62,449 nucleotides of DNA, taken from an uncultured Eubacteriales bacterium (GTDB taxonomy: Bacteria > Bacillota > Clostridia > Oscillospirales > CAG-272). Under the pieces are notes generated by a model that had not been told where the DNA came from, ran no database searches, and saw only the letters and a program-made list of their open reading frames with translations. Both the position numbers and the translations under genes were made by a program. Positions within the stretch are counted from its first letter, which is position 1. Every line of letters begins with the position of its first letter. Below are positions 26,334 to 34,927 of the stretch, one piece after another. The DNA is taken from positions 1-62,449 of the forward strand of contig CAJLCI010000011.1 in assembly GCA_905205065.1 (NCBI GenBank), given 5' to 3'.

Positions 26334-26410
26334 TCTGGGTGTGGCGCAGTTGGTAGCGCGCTACCTTGGGGTGGTAGAGGCCGCTGGTTCAAGTCCAGTC
26401 ACTCAGACCA
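26334..26410 (+). tRNA. tRNA-Pro(GGG)
   Basis: A complete cloverleaf can be drawn: acceptor TCTGGGT/ACTCAGA, D-arm GGCGCAGTTGGTAGCGC, anticodon stem CTACC/GGTAG with loop TTGGGGT (anticodon GGG), T-arm CTGGTTCAAGTCCAG and encoded CCA. A promoter lies directly upstream and an intrinsic terminator directly downstream. Confidence 0.95.
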
Positions 26411-26411
26411 T

Positions 26412-26458
26412 ATCGGGTATTCATAAGGGATTTGACTTATGAATACCCGATTTCTTTT
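26412..26458 (+). terminator. Terminator of tRNA-Pro
   Basis: ATCGGGTATTCATAAG pairs perfectly with CTTATGAATACCCGAT over 16 bp, followed by TTCTTTTT. Confidence 0.95.
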
Positions 26459-26487
26459 TGCCTAAATAAATAGTTTTTCGTATGTAT

Positions 26488-26537
26488 GGGGCTGCCCGGT
26501 TGTCTTTTGGGACTGTTTTAATGCGGCAGCCCCTTTT
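26488..26537 (+). terminator. Second hairpin after tRNA-Pro
   Basis: GGGGCTGCC and GGCAGCCCC flank a 28-nt loop and are followed by TTTTCTT. It may back up the first terminator or end a separate short transcript. Confidence 0.55.
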
Positions 26538-26848
26538 CTTATTCAAATTTAGATATTCGCATCTGAAGAGATATTTTTCCTCACTATAGACATGGATAAC
26601 ATAAAAGATTCTCATGAAAAAGTTTTGTTACATATTCTTATTCTGCGTGCAAGGCTTTTTTAGTGTTAATTTTCAAGTTTACGGTCAAAAGCTCTCTTCT
26701 TTATGTTTACTTTCAAAATTATAAAACATTATACTTTACCGAATACTTTACTGATCTTTTTACAGTTTAATGCTTTTTATTTTTATTTGATATATTTAAT
26801 TCCGGGCTATTTCATAAAAATATAATCACAAGATCGCTGTGAAAAGTC
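26538..26848. other. Gap before the GH95 promoter
   Basis: AT-rich sequence without an ORF that has a ribosome binding site. I see nothing else in it. Confidence 0.5.
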
Positions 26849-26877
26849 TTGAATTAAGTTTTCCTATATGCTATAAT
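26849..26877 (+). promoter_or_regulatory. Promoter of the GH95 gene
   Basis: TTGAAT, 17 nt, TATAAT. The leader to the start codon is about 300 nt. It contains AAGTTTAAAACTT, then GCAAGTTTCGCTTTGCTG, which recurs in other leaders of the window. Confidence 0.75.
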
Positions 26878-27182
26878 AAACCGATAAGTTTAAAACTTTT
26901 CGGCCGCAAGTTTCGCTTTGCTGCTTTATACAGTTATTCTGCAATACAAATATACGAAATATTGAGTTTTCACTACTCATGTTATAGTTGCCGAAAAGCA
27001 AAAAACAGAAATATACAGAAATATTTTATATGGGTGCAACCCGCATAAGGCGTTCATGCAAGTATCGTACCCTAATTAGAAAGTGGAAGTGAAATCCGCC
27101 GTCTGCGGAAAACGGATGCATCTTTCGTTTAGTTATAACGCACAGCATACATAAAAATAAATCTGTATGAAAGGAAAATCAG

Positions 27183-29411
27183 ATGAAAGATACTAGGGAA
27201 AAGCTACTTAACGGCAAGATTCTCTATCTTGCAAATGAAGCAAACAATTGGGAGGACGGATCTCCGGTCGGTGCCGGAAACATAGCTGCAATGTTGTATG
27301 GCCATGTCGCATCCGAGCGCATTCAGCTCAACGAGGAATTTATCTGGTCAGGAGGTCCAATTCCTAACCCAAAGAGAGTTCGCGAATGCATAGATCACAT
27401 TCTCGGCATGATTAAACGGGGAGAGGTCACCGAGGCCGACGAGTGGGCAAGAGAAAACATGAACGACTGTTTCAACAGAATAAAATCATATGAAACAGCC
27501 GGCGATCTCTGTCTCGATATTCATGACAAGAGTACAGAGTTTTCCGATTACCGCCGTGAAATCGACCTTGAAGACGGAATAGCCTCAGTAACATACAAAG
27601 CAGGAGGCATAAAATACAGAAGAGAGCTTTTTGCTTCATACCCTGATAATGTCATCGCCTTCCGACTGACAGCAGATAAACCCGGATCAATTTCTTTCAA
27701 AGCTCATTTTGAACGGGAAGTTGACAATTTTGAAAAAACCGGAGTTGAAAACATTCTCACACTTCTCGGAGAAACGCAGTTCGGCGGACACAAGTTTGAA
27801 ATTAAAATCGGATTTTACCCTGACGGCGGATGCCTCGGCATAACTCCGGACGAAGTATTCCTTGAAGGCGCGGACGCCTGCACAATATTTATCACGATAC
27901 AGACCCTTGAAAGAAGTAAACGCAAGGCACCGTCACTGGAAAAAATAGCCGCACGGGGCTATGACTCGGTAAAAGCCGCCGAAATTGAAGACCACAAGGC
28001 ACTTATGAATCGCTCGGACATTTTAATTTTCGGAGATGACGACGCAAAGCAATATCCGGTAAATGAAAGACTGGAAAGACTGCGTGATGCTAATACAGAC
28101 AAAGGTATGGCAACGCTTTATTTCAATTTTGGAAAATATCTTCTTATAGGAAGCAGCCGTCCGGGAACACTTCCGGCAAACCTGCAGGGAAAATGGTGTA
28201 CTCATGTTGCCGCGCCTTGGAATTCAGATTACCATACAAACATCAACCTACAAATGAATTACTGGCCTGTAGAAACTGCTAATCTGAGCGAATGCGGAAC
28301 CGCGCTTTTTGATTACATAAATAAATTTCTTCTGGAATCCGGCAAAAAGACGGCTGAAGAATGCTATCACTGCCGCGGAACAGTTCTCCATCACGTTTCG
28401 GATGTATACGGAATGACCGCCCCTGCCGACGGAATATGGGGTCTTTGGCCTCTGGGAGGAGCGTGGCTGTGCTTTAATATGTGGGAGCATTACCTTTTTA
28501 CACTTGACAAGGACTATTTAAAAAACATTGCATATCCGTATATTTCCGAATGCTCGCGCTTTTTCCTCGACTACATGGAAGAAGATGAAAACGGAGTTCT
28601 CCTGTCCGGCCCCTCTACTTCTCCGGAAAATAGCTATATAGTAGACGGAAAAGAAGCTATGCTTTGCATGTCTCCCACAATGGATATTGAAATTATCGGC
28701 GGACTTCTTGATTTTTATATTGAAGCTGAACAGATTCTCGGAATTAATCCGGAAATGGAACAGGAGGCAAAAACAGCAAGATCAAAAATGCCTCCGCTCA
28801 AGCTCGGATCAGACGGCAGGCTTTTGGAATGGATGGAAGAATATGAAGAGCCCGATCCAGGTCACCGTCATATTTCTCACGCGTTCGGTCTTTATCCGGG
28901 CTGGAGCATTACTCCCGACAAAACTCCGGAGCTGTTTGAGGGAGTTAAAAAATCTATAAATAAACGCCTCTCCTCCGGCGGAGCGCATACCGGCTGGAGC
29001 GCCGCATGGGTGCTTAATCTGGAGGCACATATACTCGATAAGGAAGGCACGGCCTCCATGTTCCATAAGCTCCTTACCAAGTCGACTAACACAAACCTCC
29101 TTGATGAGCATCCGCCGTTCCAGATAGACGGCAATTTCGGAGGCACAGCGGCCATTGCCGAGATGATGCTTCAGAGCCGCGACGGAATCGTCAGAATCCT
29201 GCCGGCTATACCGGAAGACTGGAAGGACGGAGCTTTCCGCGGACTTTGCATTCGCGGCGGATACGAGGCTGATGCAGAATGGAAAGACGGTAAAGTCACT
29301 TCATTTACTATTCGCTCGACCGTAGGAGAAGGAAATCTTAAGGTTGTAGTAGAAAATAAGGTTTTTAATATGAAATTTTCAAAGGGCAAATCTATAACTA
29401 AAACGCTCTGA
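27183..29411 (+). CDS. GH95-type alpha-L-fucosidase
   Basis: The 742-residue protein fits glycoside hydrolase family 95. The N-terminal domain opens with AMLYGHVASERIQLNEEFIW, the typical substrate-side motif of the family. The (alpha/alpha)6 catalytic barrel contains LPANLQGKWCTHVAAPWNSD near residue 335 and NINLQMNYWPVETANLSE just after, and later GHRHISHAFGLYPG near residue 560. The C-terminal domain holds HPPFQIDGNFGGTAAIAEM. No signal peptide is present, so it probably acts inside the cell on imported fucosyl oligosaccharides. GH95 also contains alpha-galactosidase-type members, so the exact sugar is not certain. ATG 27183 has AAAGGAAA upstream. Confidence 0.9.
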   Translation: MKDTREKLLNGKILYLANEANNWEDGSPVGAGNIAAMLYGHVASERIQLNEEFIWSGGPIPNPKRVRECIDHILGMIKRGEVTEADEWARENMNDCFNRIKSYETAGDLCLDIHDKSTEFSDYRREIDLEDGIASVTYKAGGIKYRRELFASYPDNVIAFRLTADKPGSISFKAHFEREVDNFEKTGVENILTLLGETQFGGHKFEIKIGFYPDGGCLGITPDEVFLEGADACTIFITIQTLERSKRKAPSLEKIAARGYDSVKAAEIEDHKALMNRSDILIFGDDDAKQYPVNERLERLRDANTDKGMATLYFNFGKYLLIGSSRPGTLPANLQGKWCTHVAAPWNSDYHTNINLQMNYWPVETANLSECGTALFDYINKFLLESGKKTAEECYHCRGTVLHHVSDVYGMTAPADGIWGLWPLGGAWLCFNMWEHYLFTLDKDYLKNIAYPYISECSRFFLDYMEEDENGVLLSGPSTSPENSYIVDGKEAMLCMSPTMDIEIIGGLLDFYIEAEQILGINPEMEQEAKTARSKMPPLKLGSDGRLLEWMEEYEEPDPGHRHISHAFGLYPGWSITPDKTPELFEGVKKSINKRLSSGGAHTGWSAAWVLNLEAHILDKEGTASMFHKLLTKSTNTNLLDEHPPFQIDGNFGGTAAIAEMMLQSRDGIVRILPAIPEDWKDGAFRGLCIRGGYEADAEWKDGKVTSFTIRSTVGEGNLKVVVENKVFNMKFSKGKSITKTL

Positions 29412-29439
29412 ACTTTGTAATCTGCAAATAAAATAATTA

Positions 29440-29523
29440 AATACCGCATTGTATTCCGACGTCAATCGACTGTACCAGTAAAAGGGCGGCAGTCTTTCCA
29501 CGAAGGGTATATAATGCGGTATT
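29440..29523 (+). terminator. Long-loop hairpin after the GH95 gene
   Basis: AATACCGCATT and AATGCGGTATT pair perfectly across a 62-nt loop and are followed by CTATTTCC. It is probably the end of the transcript, but the size of the loop suggests extra structure. Confidence 0.5.
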
Positions 29524-29560
29524 CTATTTCCTCATACTTTTAAAATATTTTATGCCACAC

Positions 29561-29589
29561 TTGACAATCATATGATTGTGATGTATAAT
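29561..29589 (+). promoter_or_regulatory. Promoter of the DUF1836 gene with a palindromic operator
   Basis: TTGACA, 17 nt, TATAAT. A perfect 16-bp palindrome ACAATCATATGATTGT (29564-29579) overlaps the -35 and fills the spacer, where a bound protein would block RNA polymerase. The downstream gene encodes a likely DNA-binding protein, so autoregulation is plausible. A leader of about 250 nt follows. Confidence 0.75.
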
Positions 29590-29840
29590 CACTAATACAG
29601 ATGAACAATTTATACAGTCGGCGGAAAACACTTCGACAGAACATTCAGAGACAGTGTAAAACCTACCGTAATAAAAAATTCAGACATACGCAAACTAAAG
29701 TACAGTACTCTTTCACGCTTCAATTGTGACGATAGGCAAAACGCAAAACTATCATGGCATCATGAAGACATATGCAGAGCATTCTAATTTCATGTTTCAT
29801 TTGCGCATACAGATAGCTAAAGAAAGGCAAGATAAGTATA

Positions 29841-30446
29841 ATGAATATAAATATGAAAGATAAGTATATTCCCGGAACCAGGGTGTCTAAAGACGAGATG
29901 CACGGCATTACAGGAAAAGAATTTCTGGACAAAATATTCTTTATGTCAGATGGAATTATGCTCAACCGTATAAGAGACATTGCCGGAATCGACGGTTCGA
30001 CAATTCAAAACTGGGTTAAACGAGGATGGCTTGGCAGCACTGTAAATAAGCGGTACAGTGAAGTACAGCTTGCAAGAATTCTGATAATCAATATGCTCAG
30101 AACAACCATGAAACTTGAAAAAATTGATTTTCTTCTTCATTATATAAACGGTAACCTTGACAACCGTGCAGACGACATTATATCGGAACCTATTCTTTAC
30201 GAATACATCTGTAAAATCACCGACCGTATTGACGGCAGCGAATCGGTCACACCAGATCAGATACGAGAAATTATATTCAGGGAAACGTCGGGCTACGAGG
30301 AACAGATTTCCGGAGCCGCCGACAGACTCCGCAATGCTCTTGAAGTAATTCTTCTTTCATATTTCGCATCAATTGTATCATCTTATTCCGAAGAAAAATT
30401 TTCCGCGATTAAAAGCGGAAAAGCAATATTCCCCGTACAAATATAA
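29841..30446 (+). CDS. DUF1836 domain protein, likely transcription regulator
   Basis: The 201-residue protein matches the DUF1836 (YkrK-like) pattern: an N-terminal helix-turn-helix of MerR-like character, GIDGSTIQNWVKRGWLGSTV near residue 50, then KRYSEVQLARILIINMLR and KLEKIDFLLHYING. The C-terminal half is helical. It is probably a DNA-binding regulator with unknown ligand. ATG 29841 has AAAGAAAGG upstream; an in-frame ATG four codons later is possible. It is a single gene behind a promoter with a 16-bp palindrome. Confidence 0.82.
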   Translation: MNINMKDKYIPGTRVSKDEMHGITGKEFLDKIFFMSDGIMLNRIRDIAGIDGSTIQNWVKRGWLGSTVNKRYSEVQLARILIINMLRTTMKLEKIDFLLHYINGNLDNRADDIISEPILYEYICKITDRIDGSESVTPDQIREIIFRETSGYEEQISGAADRLRNALEVILLSYFASIVSSYSEEKFSAIKSGKAIFPVQI

Positions 30447-30630
30447 TATATACGAGTATTATATTTATCATGAAGCTAATAAATTAATAACCTTACAAAG
30501 GTTAATTAAAGAAAAACTTTTTATGAAACATTACACTGGAAAATTGCATTGAAACACTGACCGGAAAAGTGAATAGAACTTAAAGCCAAAAAAAGTAATT
30601 TACATCCACCGCTTACAGAAGCGACCATCT

Positions 30631-30751
30631 TTAAAGCTGACCGTTTTATAGTCGACCGTTTCACAGCTGACCGTTTTCACAGCTGACCGTCTCACAGCTG
30701 ACCGTCTCACAGCTGATCGTCTCACAGCTGATCGTCTCACAGCTGATCGTC
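30631..30751. repeat. Tandem array of 15-bp repeats, 8 units
   Basis: The core units read TCACAGCTGACCGTC or TCACAGCTGATCGTC, with more divergent units at the left. Three adjacent units at the right are identical. The array lies 145 bp before the membrane protein gene at 30897. Read on the minus strand it begins at GTTTTTATAACTAAAAGCC (30836-30818) and ends at TTCACTTTTCCGG, a frame shared with the array at 51063-51174. Confidence 0.9.
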
Positions 30752-30896
30752 TTCATACCAGACCGTTTTTGCAAAAGAGCCGCTTTACATAAGACCGCAT
30801 TTACAGGCTTAAACATCCGGCTTTTAGTTATAAAAACGAATAAAGACGAAAAGTAACTGAATAAATGCGCATCCCTCCGCTAATCATAATACTGAG

Positions 30897-31388
30897 GTGA
30901 TGCGCATGAAATTAAAGCACGGTATTTATTTAAAAAATACTGAAAAATATCTTATATTATTTTGTATAGGTTCTCTTGTATATCCGCTTCTTGAGATGAT
31001 ATGGCGCGGCTACACGCATCCGACAATGGCAATTGTTGGAGGACTGTGCTTTTGCCTCATTTATTACGCAGATGAAAAAATGCACCGAAAAACAGGAATT
31101 TTCCTGCGCGCGGTTATGGGTGGTCTTATCATTACCGCAGTCGAATTTGTCTCCGGGTGCATAATCAATATAATATTAGGGCTTGGAGTATGGGATTATT
31201 CCCGTCTGCCGTTCAATCTCCTCGGTCAAGTCTGTCTTCCATTTACCGTTCTATGGATGTTTCTATGCATTCCTGTAATTTATCTCTGCGGAATGCTTCG
31301 AAAATATTTTTTGAAGTTACTATACTTTTCGGAAAACAAAAATGAAGACGATGAAAAAAGCTCGGTAAAAGACAATGTCAATCTTTAA
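30897..31388 (+). CDS. CmpB-like membrane protein (putative ABC transporter type IV)
   Basis: The 163-residue protein has four to five transmembrane helices and the pattern of Pfam PF06541: YPLLEMIWRGYTHPTMAIVGG near residue 28 and EFVSGCIINIILGLGVWDYS near residue 82, then LPFNLLGQVCLPFTVLWM. The charged tail is cytoplasmic. Function is unknown despite the family name. The first or second ATG may be the start, with TGAGGTGATGCGC upstream. No operon partners are next to it. Confidence 0.82.
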   Translation: MMRMKLKHGIYLKNTEKYLILFCIGSLVYPLLEMIWRGYTHPTMAIVGGLCFCLIYYADEKMHRKTGIFLRAVMGGLIITAVEFVSGCIINIILGLGVWDYSRLPFNLLGQVCLPFTVLWMFLCIPVIYLCGMLRKYFLKLLYFSENKNEDDEKSSVKDNVNL

Positions 31389-31512
31389 ATATTTACACCT
31401 GTAAACACGCTTGTCCAATATATTCTAAAGTAGTATTCAGGCTGCTTTCAGGCTGTTTTTAACCTTCATTTTAAAATAATTCGATATTTTTCGATATTTT
31501 TTACAAAAAGTC

Positions 31513-31541
31513 TTGACAAACAATTCCAGACGTGCTATACT
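31513..31541 (+). promoter_or_regulatory. Strong plus-strand promoter with no gene behind it
   Basis: TTGACA, 17 nt, TATACT. The next convincing plus-strand gene starts 3.4 kb away. The first good plus-strand terminator is at 32210-32250, which would give a non-coding transcript of about 700 nt. Confidence 0.75.
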
Positions 31542-31561
31542 AAGTATCAGTTAAATAAATT

Positions 31562-31683
31562 ACCGTCCGAACCGGCAGGACATAAAAGAACGCCGGCAGA
31601 TTTGCTGAGTTAGCCCTCAGCATCTCCTGATATTCATGTGCTACCAACACATAAATACCCACCGAATTCACGGCGCCGACGTG
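31562..31683 (-). ncRNA. Structured RNA candidate, copy 1
   Basis: Transcribed from the minus-strand promoter at 31690-31718 (TTGAAA, 17 nt, TATAAT). In RNA orientation there is a hairpin ATGTG-TTGGTAG-CACAT, then GCTGAG-GGCTAA-CTCAGC, then a third stem CCGGC/GCCGG. The stems differ from those of copy 3 while the loops TTGGTAG and GGCTAA are the same, which is covariation. The two loops can form four pairs with each other (TTGG with CTAA). I do not recognise an Rfam family. Confidence 0.65.
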
Positions 31684-31689
31684 AGATAC

Positions 31690-31718
31690 ATTATAACACA
31701 CTTTTTTCTGTATTTCAA
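31690..31718 (-). promoter_or_regulatory. Promoter of structured RNA copy 1
   Basis: TTGAAA, 17 nt, TATAAT on the minus strand. Confidence 0.75.
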
Positions 31719-31860
31719 GAGGTTTGCCGAAAAAACTCGAATTAAGGAATTGGTTTTTCTAAATCTTCATGTTCAGCTTCAGGCATGGAGACTTTAAAGC
31801 CCTTTTCCCCTATTTAAAGTTTTTGGATTCTTATACCTTTAGCTCAAATTAAAACTAAAT

Positions 31861-31982
31861 ACCGTCCCAACCGGCAGGACATAAAAGAACGCCGGCAGAT
31901 TTGCTGAGTTAGCCCTCAGCATCTCCTGATATTCATGTGCTACCAACACATAAATACCCACCGAATTCACGGCGCCGACGTG
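31861..31982 (-). ncRNA. Structured RNA candidate, copy 2
   Basis: Near-identical to copy 1, within the second unit of the 280-bp duplication, with its own promoter at 31989-32017. Confidence 0.65.
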
Positions 31983-31988
31983 AGATAC

Positions 31989-32017
31989 ATTATAACACAC
32001 TTTTTTCTGTATTTCAA
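31989..32017 (-). promoter_or_regulatory. Promoter of structured RNA copy 2
   Basis: TTGAAA, 17 nt, TATAAT on the minus strand, 299 bp from its twin. Confidence 0.75.
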
Positions 32018-32209
32018 GAGGTTTGCCGAAAAAACTCGAATTAAGGAATTGGTTTTTCTAAATCTTCATGTTCAGCTTCAGGCATGGAGACTTTAAAGCC
32101 CTTTTTCCTATTTAAAGTTTTTGGATTCTTAAACCTTTTTTCAAAAAGGTTTAAGCCGCCGGAGGCATTCCTCGCCGCCGGAGGCCGTATTTTCCGATTT
32201 GTATCATAC

Positions 32210-32250
32210 AAACCGGGGTATTGTGTTTGCACACATGCCCCGGTTTTTTC
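32210..32250 (+). terminator. Plus-strand intrinsic terminator in the gene-free region
   Basis: AAACCGGGG pairs with CCCCGGTTT over an inner partly paired loop, followed by six Ts in all. Upstream (near 32130-32160) is a palindrome with arms CTTAAACCTTTTT. Both are downstream of the promoter at 31513. Confidence 0.8.
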
Positions 32251-32580
32251 TGTTTTCAAACACTATTTTTTAAAAATAAAGATAAGGATGTGATTTGTCT
32301 TGTCAGATCCAAGCAGTATTAAAACTCATAAGCGATTACTGAACGGCCTTTACAGCACGAGTAAGCGTGAAATCCTTTTGAAATTCAGACTTCCCTGTCT
32401 GATACAGACAGAATAAAGTTTGACTGTAAGCTTTATGTATCAGGATATACCCAAAACTGAAAAGTATGCCGAGTTACTTTAGTCTGAGCGCATCTTTGCG
32501 CCGCTCGCGGCATGCTCCGCTCAAAGCGTCATAAAAATCACTTGCTTTGAGCACCACCGTTTGGAGTTGTCTCCCGGATA

Positions 32581-32671
32581 CAAAAATACCGCAGCGGAGC
32601 GCAGGAGTTTAGCCCTCCTGCGTCCGAACTCGGAGTTGCTACCAACAACGCCCAAGTCACTTCTGCGGTGC
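32581..32671 (-). ncRNA. Structured RNA candidate, copy 3
   Basis: In RNA orientation a closing stem ACCGCAG/CTGCGGT encloses GTTG-TTGGTAG-CAAC and CGCAGGAG-GGCTAAA-CTCCTGCG, then ATTTTTG follows the closing stem like a terminator. Loops match copies 1 and 2, while stem sequences are different but complementary. It is the clearest unit, about 90 nt long, with promoter at 32677-32705. Confidence 0.7.
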
Positions 32672-32676
32672 TTAAC

Positions 32677-32705
32677 AGTTTAACACATTTACCGCTCTTT
32701 GTCAA
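32677..32705 (-). promoter_or_regulatory. Promoter of structured RNA copy 3
   Basis: TTGACA, 17 nt, TAAACT on the minus strand, ending just before the closing stem of the RNA. Confidence 0.75.
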
Positions 32706-33334
32706 GAGGGCAGAAGTTCAAAGACGTGCGCATGCGCGACCTTGTACAGCTTCGCCCGTCTGCACGATAGTTTGTCAAAACTTCACGTGCGGAATTAGCT
32801 TTCGGGAAAGACAAGGAAAGACAGGGAAAGACGCGGTCAAGAACGGTTTAGCGCCGAAAAACGGAAGTGCTGTTAGCATAAGCTTTCAGTCTGTAATACA
32901 AACTCTTTGAAGACTGACTGATGTTATCGTAACGTAATCGAAAGTCGTCTCTAAAACCATAATTTGCATTACGGGTGTTGAGGAAAAGTGTATTGTTTAG
33001 CCTCTGTGCATCTGCACAGTGACACGCCGCGTAAAAAATGACCGCGCAACCGGTCAACTTCCGCAAAAGTTATTTGCTTAAAACAAGTAAATGTGGGGAG
33101 CTTTTGCGTTGCGAAATTCCACAACTCCAAGTTCTTCGCTCTCCGGAAATTTTGCCCGGGAGTTGACTTATCCGGTTTACGCCGGACGGCTCAGCGGTCT
33201 AACTGCTTCCGTTCGACAACGCGCAGAGTTTAAAGCTCTCCAGTCCGACGTGACATGGCGGTCAACTGACCACGTCCGTTCGGCGCAGCCGGATTATATA
33301 TAACTAAACGAAAGATAACCCCGCCTTAAAAGTC

Positions 33335-33558
33335 GTTCACCTGTATAGGTGTTCACTTCTACAGGTATTCACCTCTATGGGCGTTCATTTCTATGAGCGT
33401 TCACCTCTATAGGTATTCACCTCTGTGAGCCTTCGCTTCTATGAGCGTTCACCTCTATAGGTATTCACTCCTGTGAGCCTTCGCTTCTATGAGCATTCGC
33501 ATCTATGGGCGCTTGCATCTATAGGTGTTCGCCTCTATGGACGTTTGCATCTATAGGC
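33335..33558. repeat. Tandem array of 16-bp repeats, 14 units
   Basis: Units follow GTTCACCTCTATAGGT with a few changes each and no length change. A 48-bp higher-order period (three units) is visible around 33399-33494. Because 16 is not a multiple of three, a coding repeat is unlikely. The array is preceded by TATATAACTAAACGAAAGAT at 33297-33316, a start shared in reverse orientation by other elements. Confidence 0.95.
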
Positions 33559-34617
33559 GGCGGGTTTCTCTTCCGTTTTCCGGCGGGAAATTGTACACCC
33601 ACCGGAACTTTGAATGACGGGGCTACGCCCCTAATTGAACATTCCTCAGAAACGCCGCGGTTTTCTGCACTTTTGCGCAGGAAAATTCAGCCGCAGCACG
33701 CAGGATATACCGATGACCTGCAACGTATGGCATATCTGAAATACATCTGCACATACCGGAAAGCATCGGAATATATCTTAATATATCGTAATACATCGGG
33801 GAATGTACTTTATTTCGGAGTTAATTTTCCGGGCAAAGTAGAGTCACAGTGAGTGCAGAATTTTTTACTGCTCTCTTTTCGAGCTTGGTGTTTGTCGGAA
33901 AACGTTCGCTTTGTTTTTGTGAAGCATCCGCGTATGAAAAGCACACAGCGCGCAGTTTAATTTATCTCGTCTTAACTGACAGTCAAAGATTCAGCCTGTA
34001 ATCTTACCATAATGACGAAGGAAGATGGTTTTCCTGTATTCCTGCCAAACCGACGCCGGGTGGCAACGGCGGACGGTTATGTCTCGAATAACACGAATCC
34101 ACATTTTGCAAGTCTTGCTCACGCAGGAGGCAATTTGCAGTGCGGCTTGACTGTGTCAGTTTAAGACAGCTTAAACTGTAACTGTACGGTTTATCTTACA
34201 AGTATGCTTATTTCACGGGAGCGTGAACGTTAGGGTGAGGAATAAACTCCCATGTTCTCCATGCATGCCGCCGCGTAAAAGAAGCCGCGTAAGCGGCTAT
34301 ACTTCCGCAAAAGCTATTTACTTTATGGAGAGGTAAACGTCTTGCAAGCTTTTCGTTGCGATAGCCCTCGGCGCCAAGTCACTACTGTATCAAAAAAAGC
34401 AAACCCGTCCGGAAATTAGCTTATCCGGCTGTGCCCGCATGCGCGGTAAAGTCTTCATTATTATCCATACAGCAGCTTTCGATTTATATTTCGGTAGTTC
34501 ATTAACCCTTCTGCACCGCAAATATCTTTGAAATTGCCGCAGTGTATGTTTACAGATAATACTATAATACTGTCTGCCTCGCTGCGGCTCACAGCTGGAT
34601 TTATATATTTTTAAGCT

Positions 34618-34661
34618 GAAAGACCTGAAATCTGTATTTTACAGAATCAGGTCTTTCGGTT
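34618..34661 (+). terminator. Intrinsic terminator without an upstream gene
   Basis: GAAAGACCTGA pairs with TCAGGTCTTTC, with an inner TCTGTA/TACAGA, followed by GGTTTTTT. No protein gene lies upstream on the plus strand, so some non-coding transcript probably ends here. Confidence 0.8.
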
Positions 34662-34717
34662 TTTTATACAGATTTAAAATTATTTCATAAAATACACAGT
34701 AATTTTTAACCGGCAGG

Positions 34718-34746
34718 TTGATTTTTTCACCACATAGTGATATTAT
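34718..34746 (+). promoter_or_regulatory. Promoter of the ComEC-like gene
   Basis: TTGATT, 17 nt, TATTAT with an extended -10 (GTGATATTAT). About 57 bp around it are almost the same as around the promoter at 51449-51477. Confidence 0.75.
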
Positions 34747-34927
34747 ATAGACAGTTTGCGTCGGTAATATATATGCCGCGGAAACGACCTTTACAGAAAC
34801 GCGTTCAGTAAAGTCACTCCCTCATTACCGTTCACCGCTGGGAATTTTCAGCTAAAGCACTTTACTTTACATCTTCAGACTTCATCATTACATAGCCAGG
34901 GCTCGATTACTCCGAAAGAGAGACAAA

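Larger units (their letters stand above)
31562..32139. repeat. 280-bp tandem direct repeat, two copies
   Basis: Copy 1 (31562-31840) and copy 2 (31861-32139) are nearly identical, with a 299-bp period that shifts to 300 after a small indel in a C/T run near the right end. Each copy has one minus-strand promoter and one copy of the structured RNA. Confidence 0.93.
31389..34927. other. 3.5-kb region without convincing protein genes
   Basis: No ORF here has a ribosome binding site plus protein-like composition. The region holds a 280-bp tandem duplication, four clear SigA-type promoters, three copies of a structured RNA on the minus strand, at least two intrinsic terminators, a 14-unit 16-bp repeat array, and two diverged copies of a segment containing CCGCGTAAAA and CTTCCGCAAAAG (about 33027-33110 and 34269-34360). 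It looks like a regulatory RNA locus or a graveyard of intergenic elements. Confidence 0.7.

Noticed and set aside
30631..33558. CRISPR array at the short tandem repeats
   Set aside because: Units of 15-16 bp follow each other without spacers of CRISPR size, and no cas genes are present.
32848..33852. ORFs of 70-115 codons in the gene-free region
   Set aside because: Composition follows the repeats, no ribosome binding sites, no protein-like motifs.
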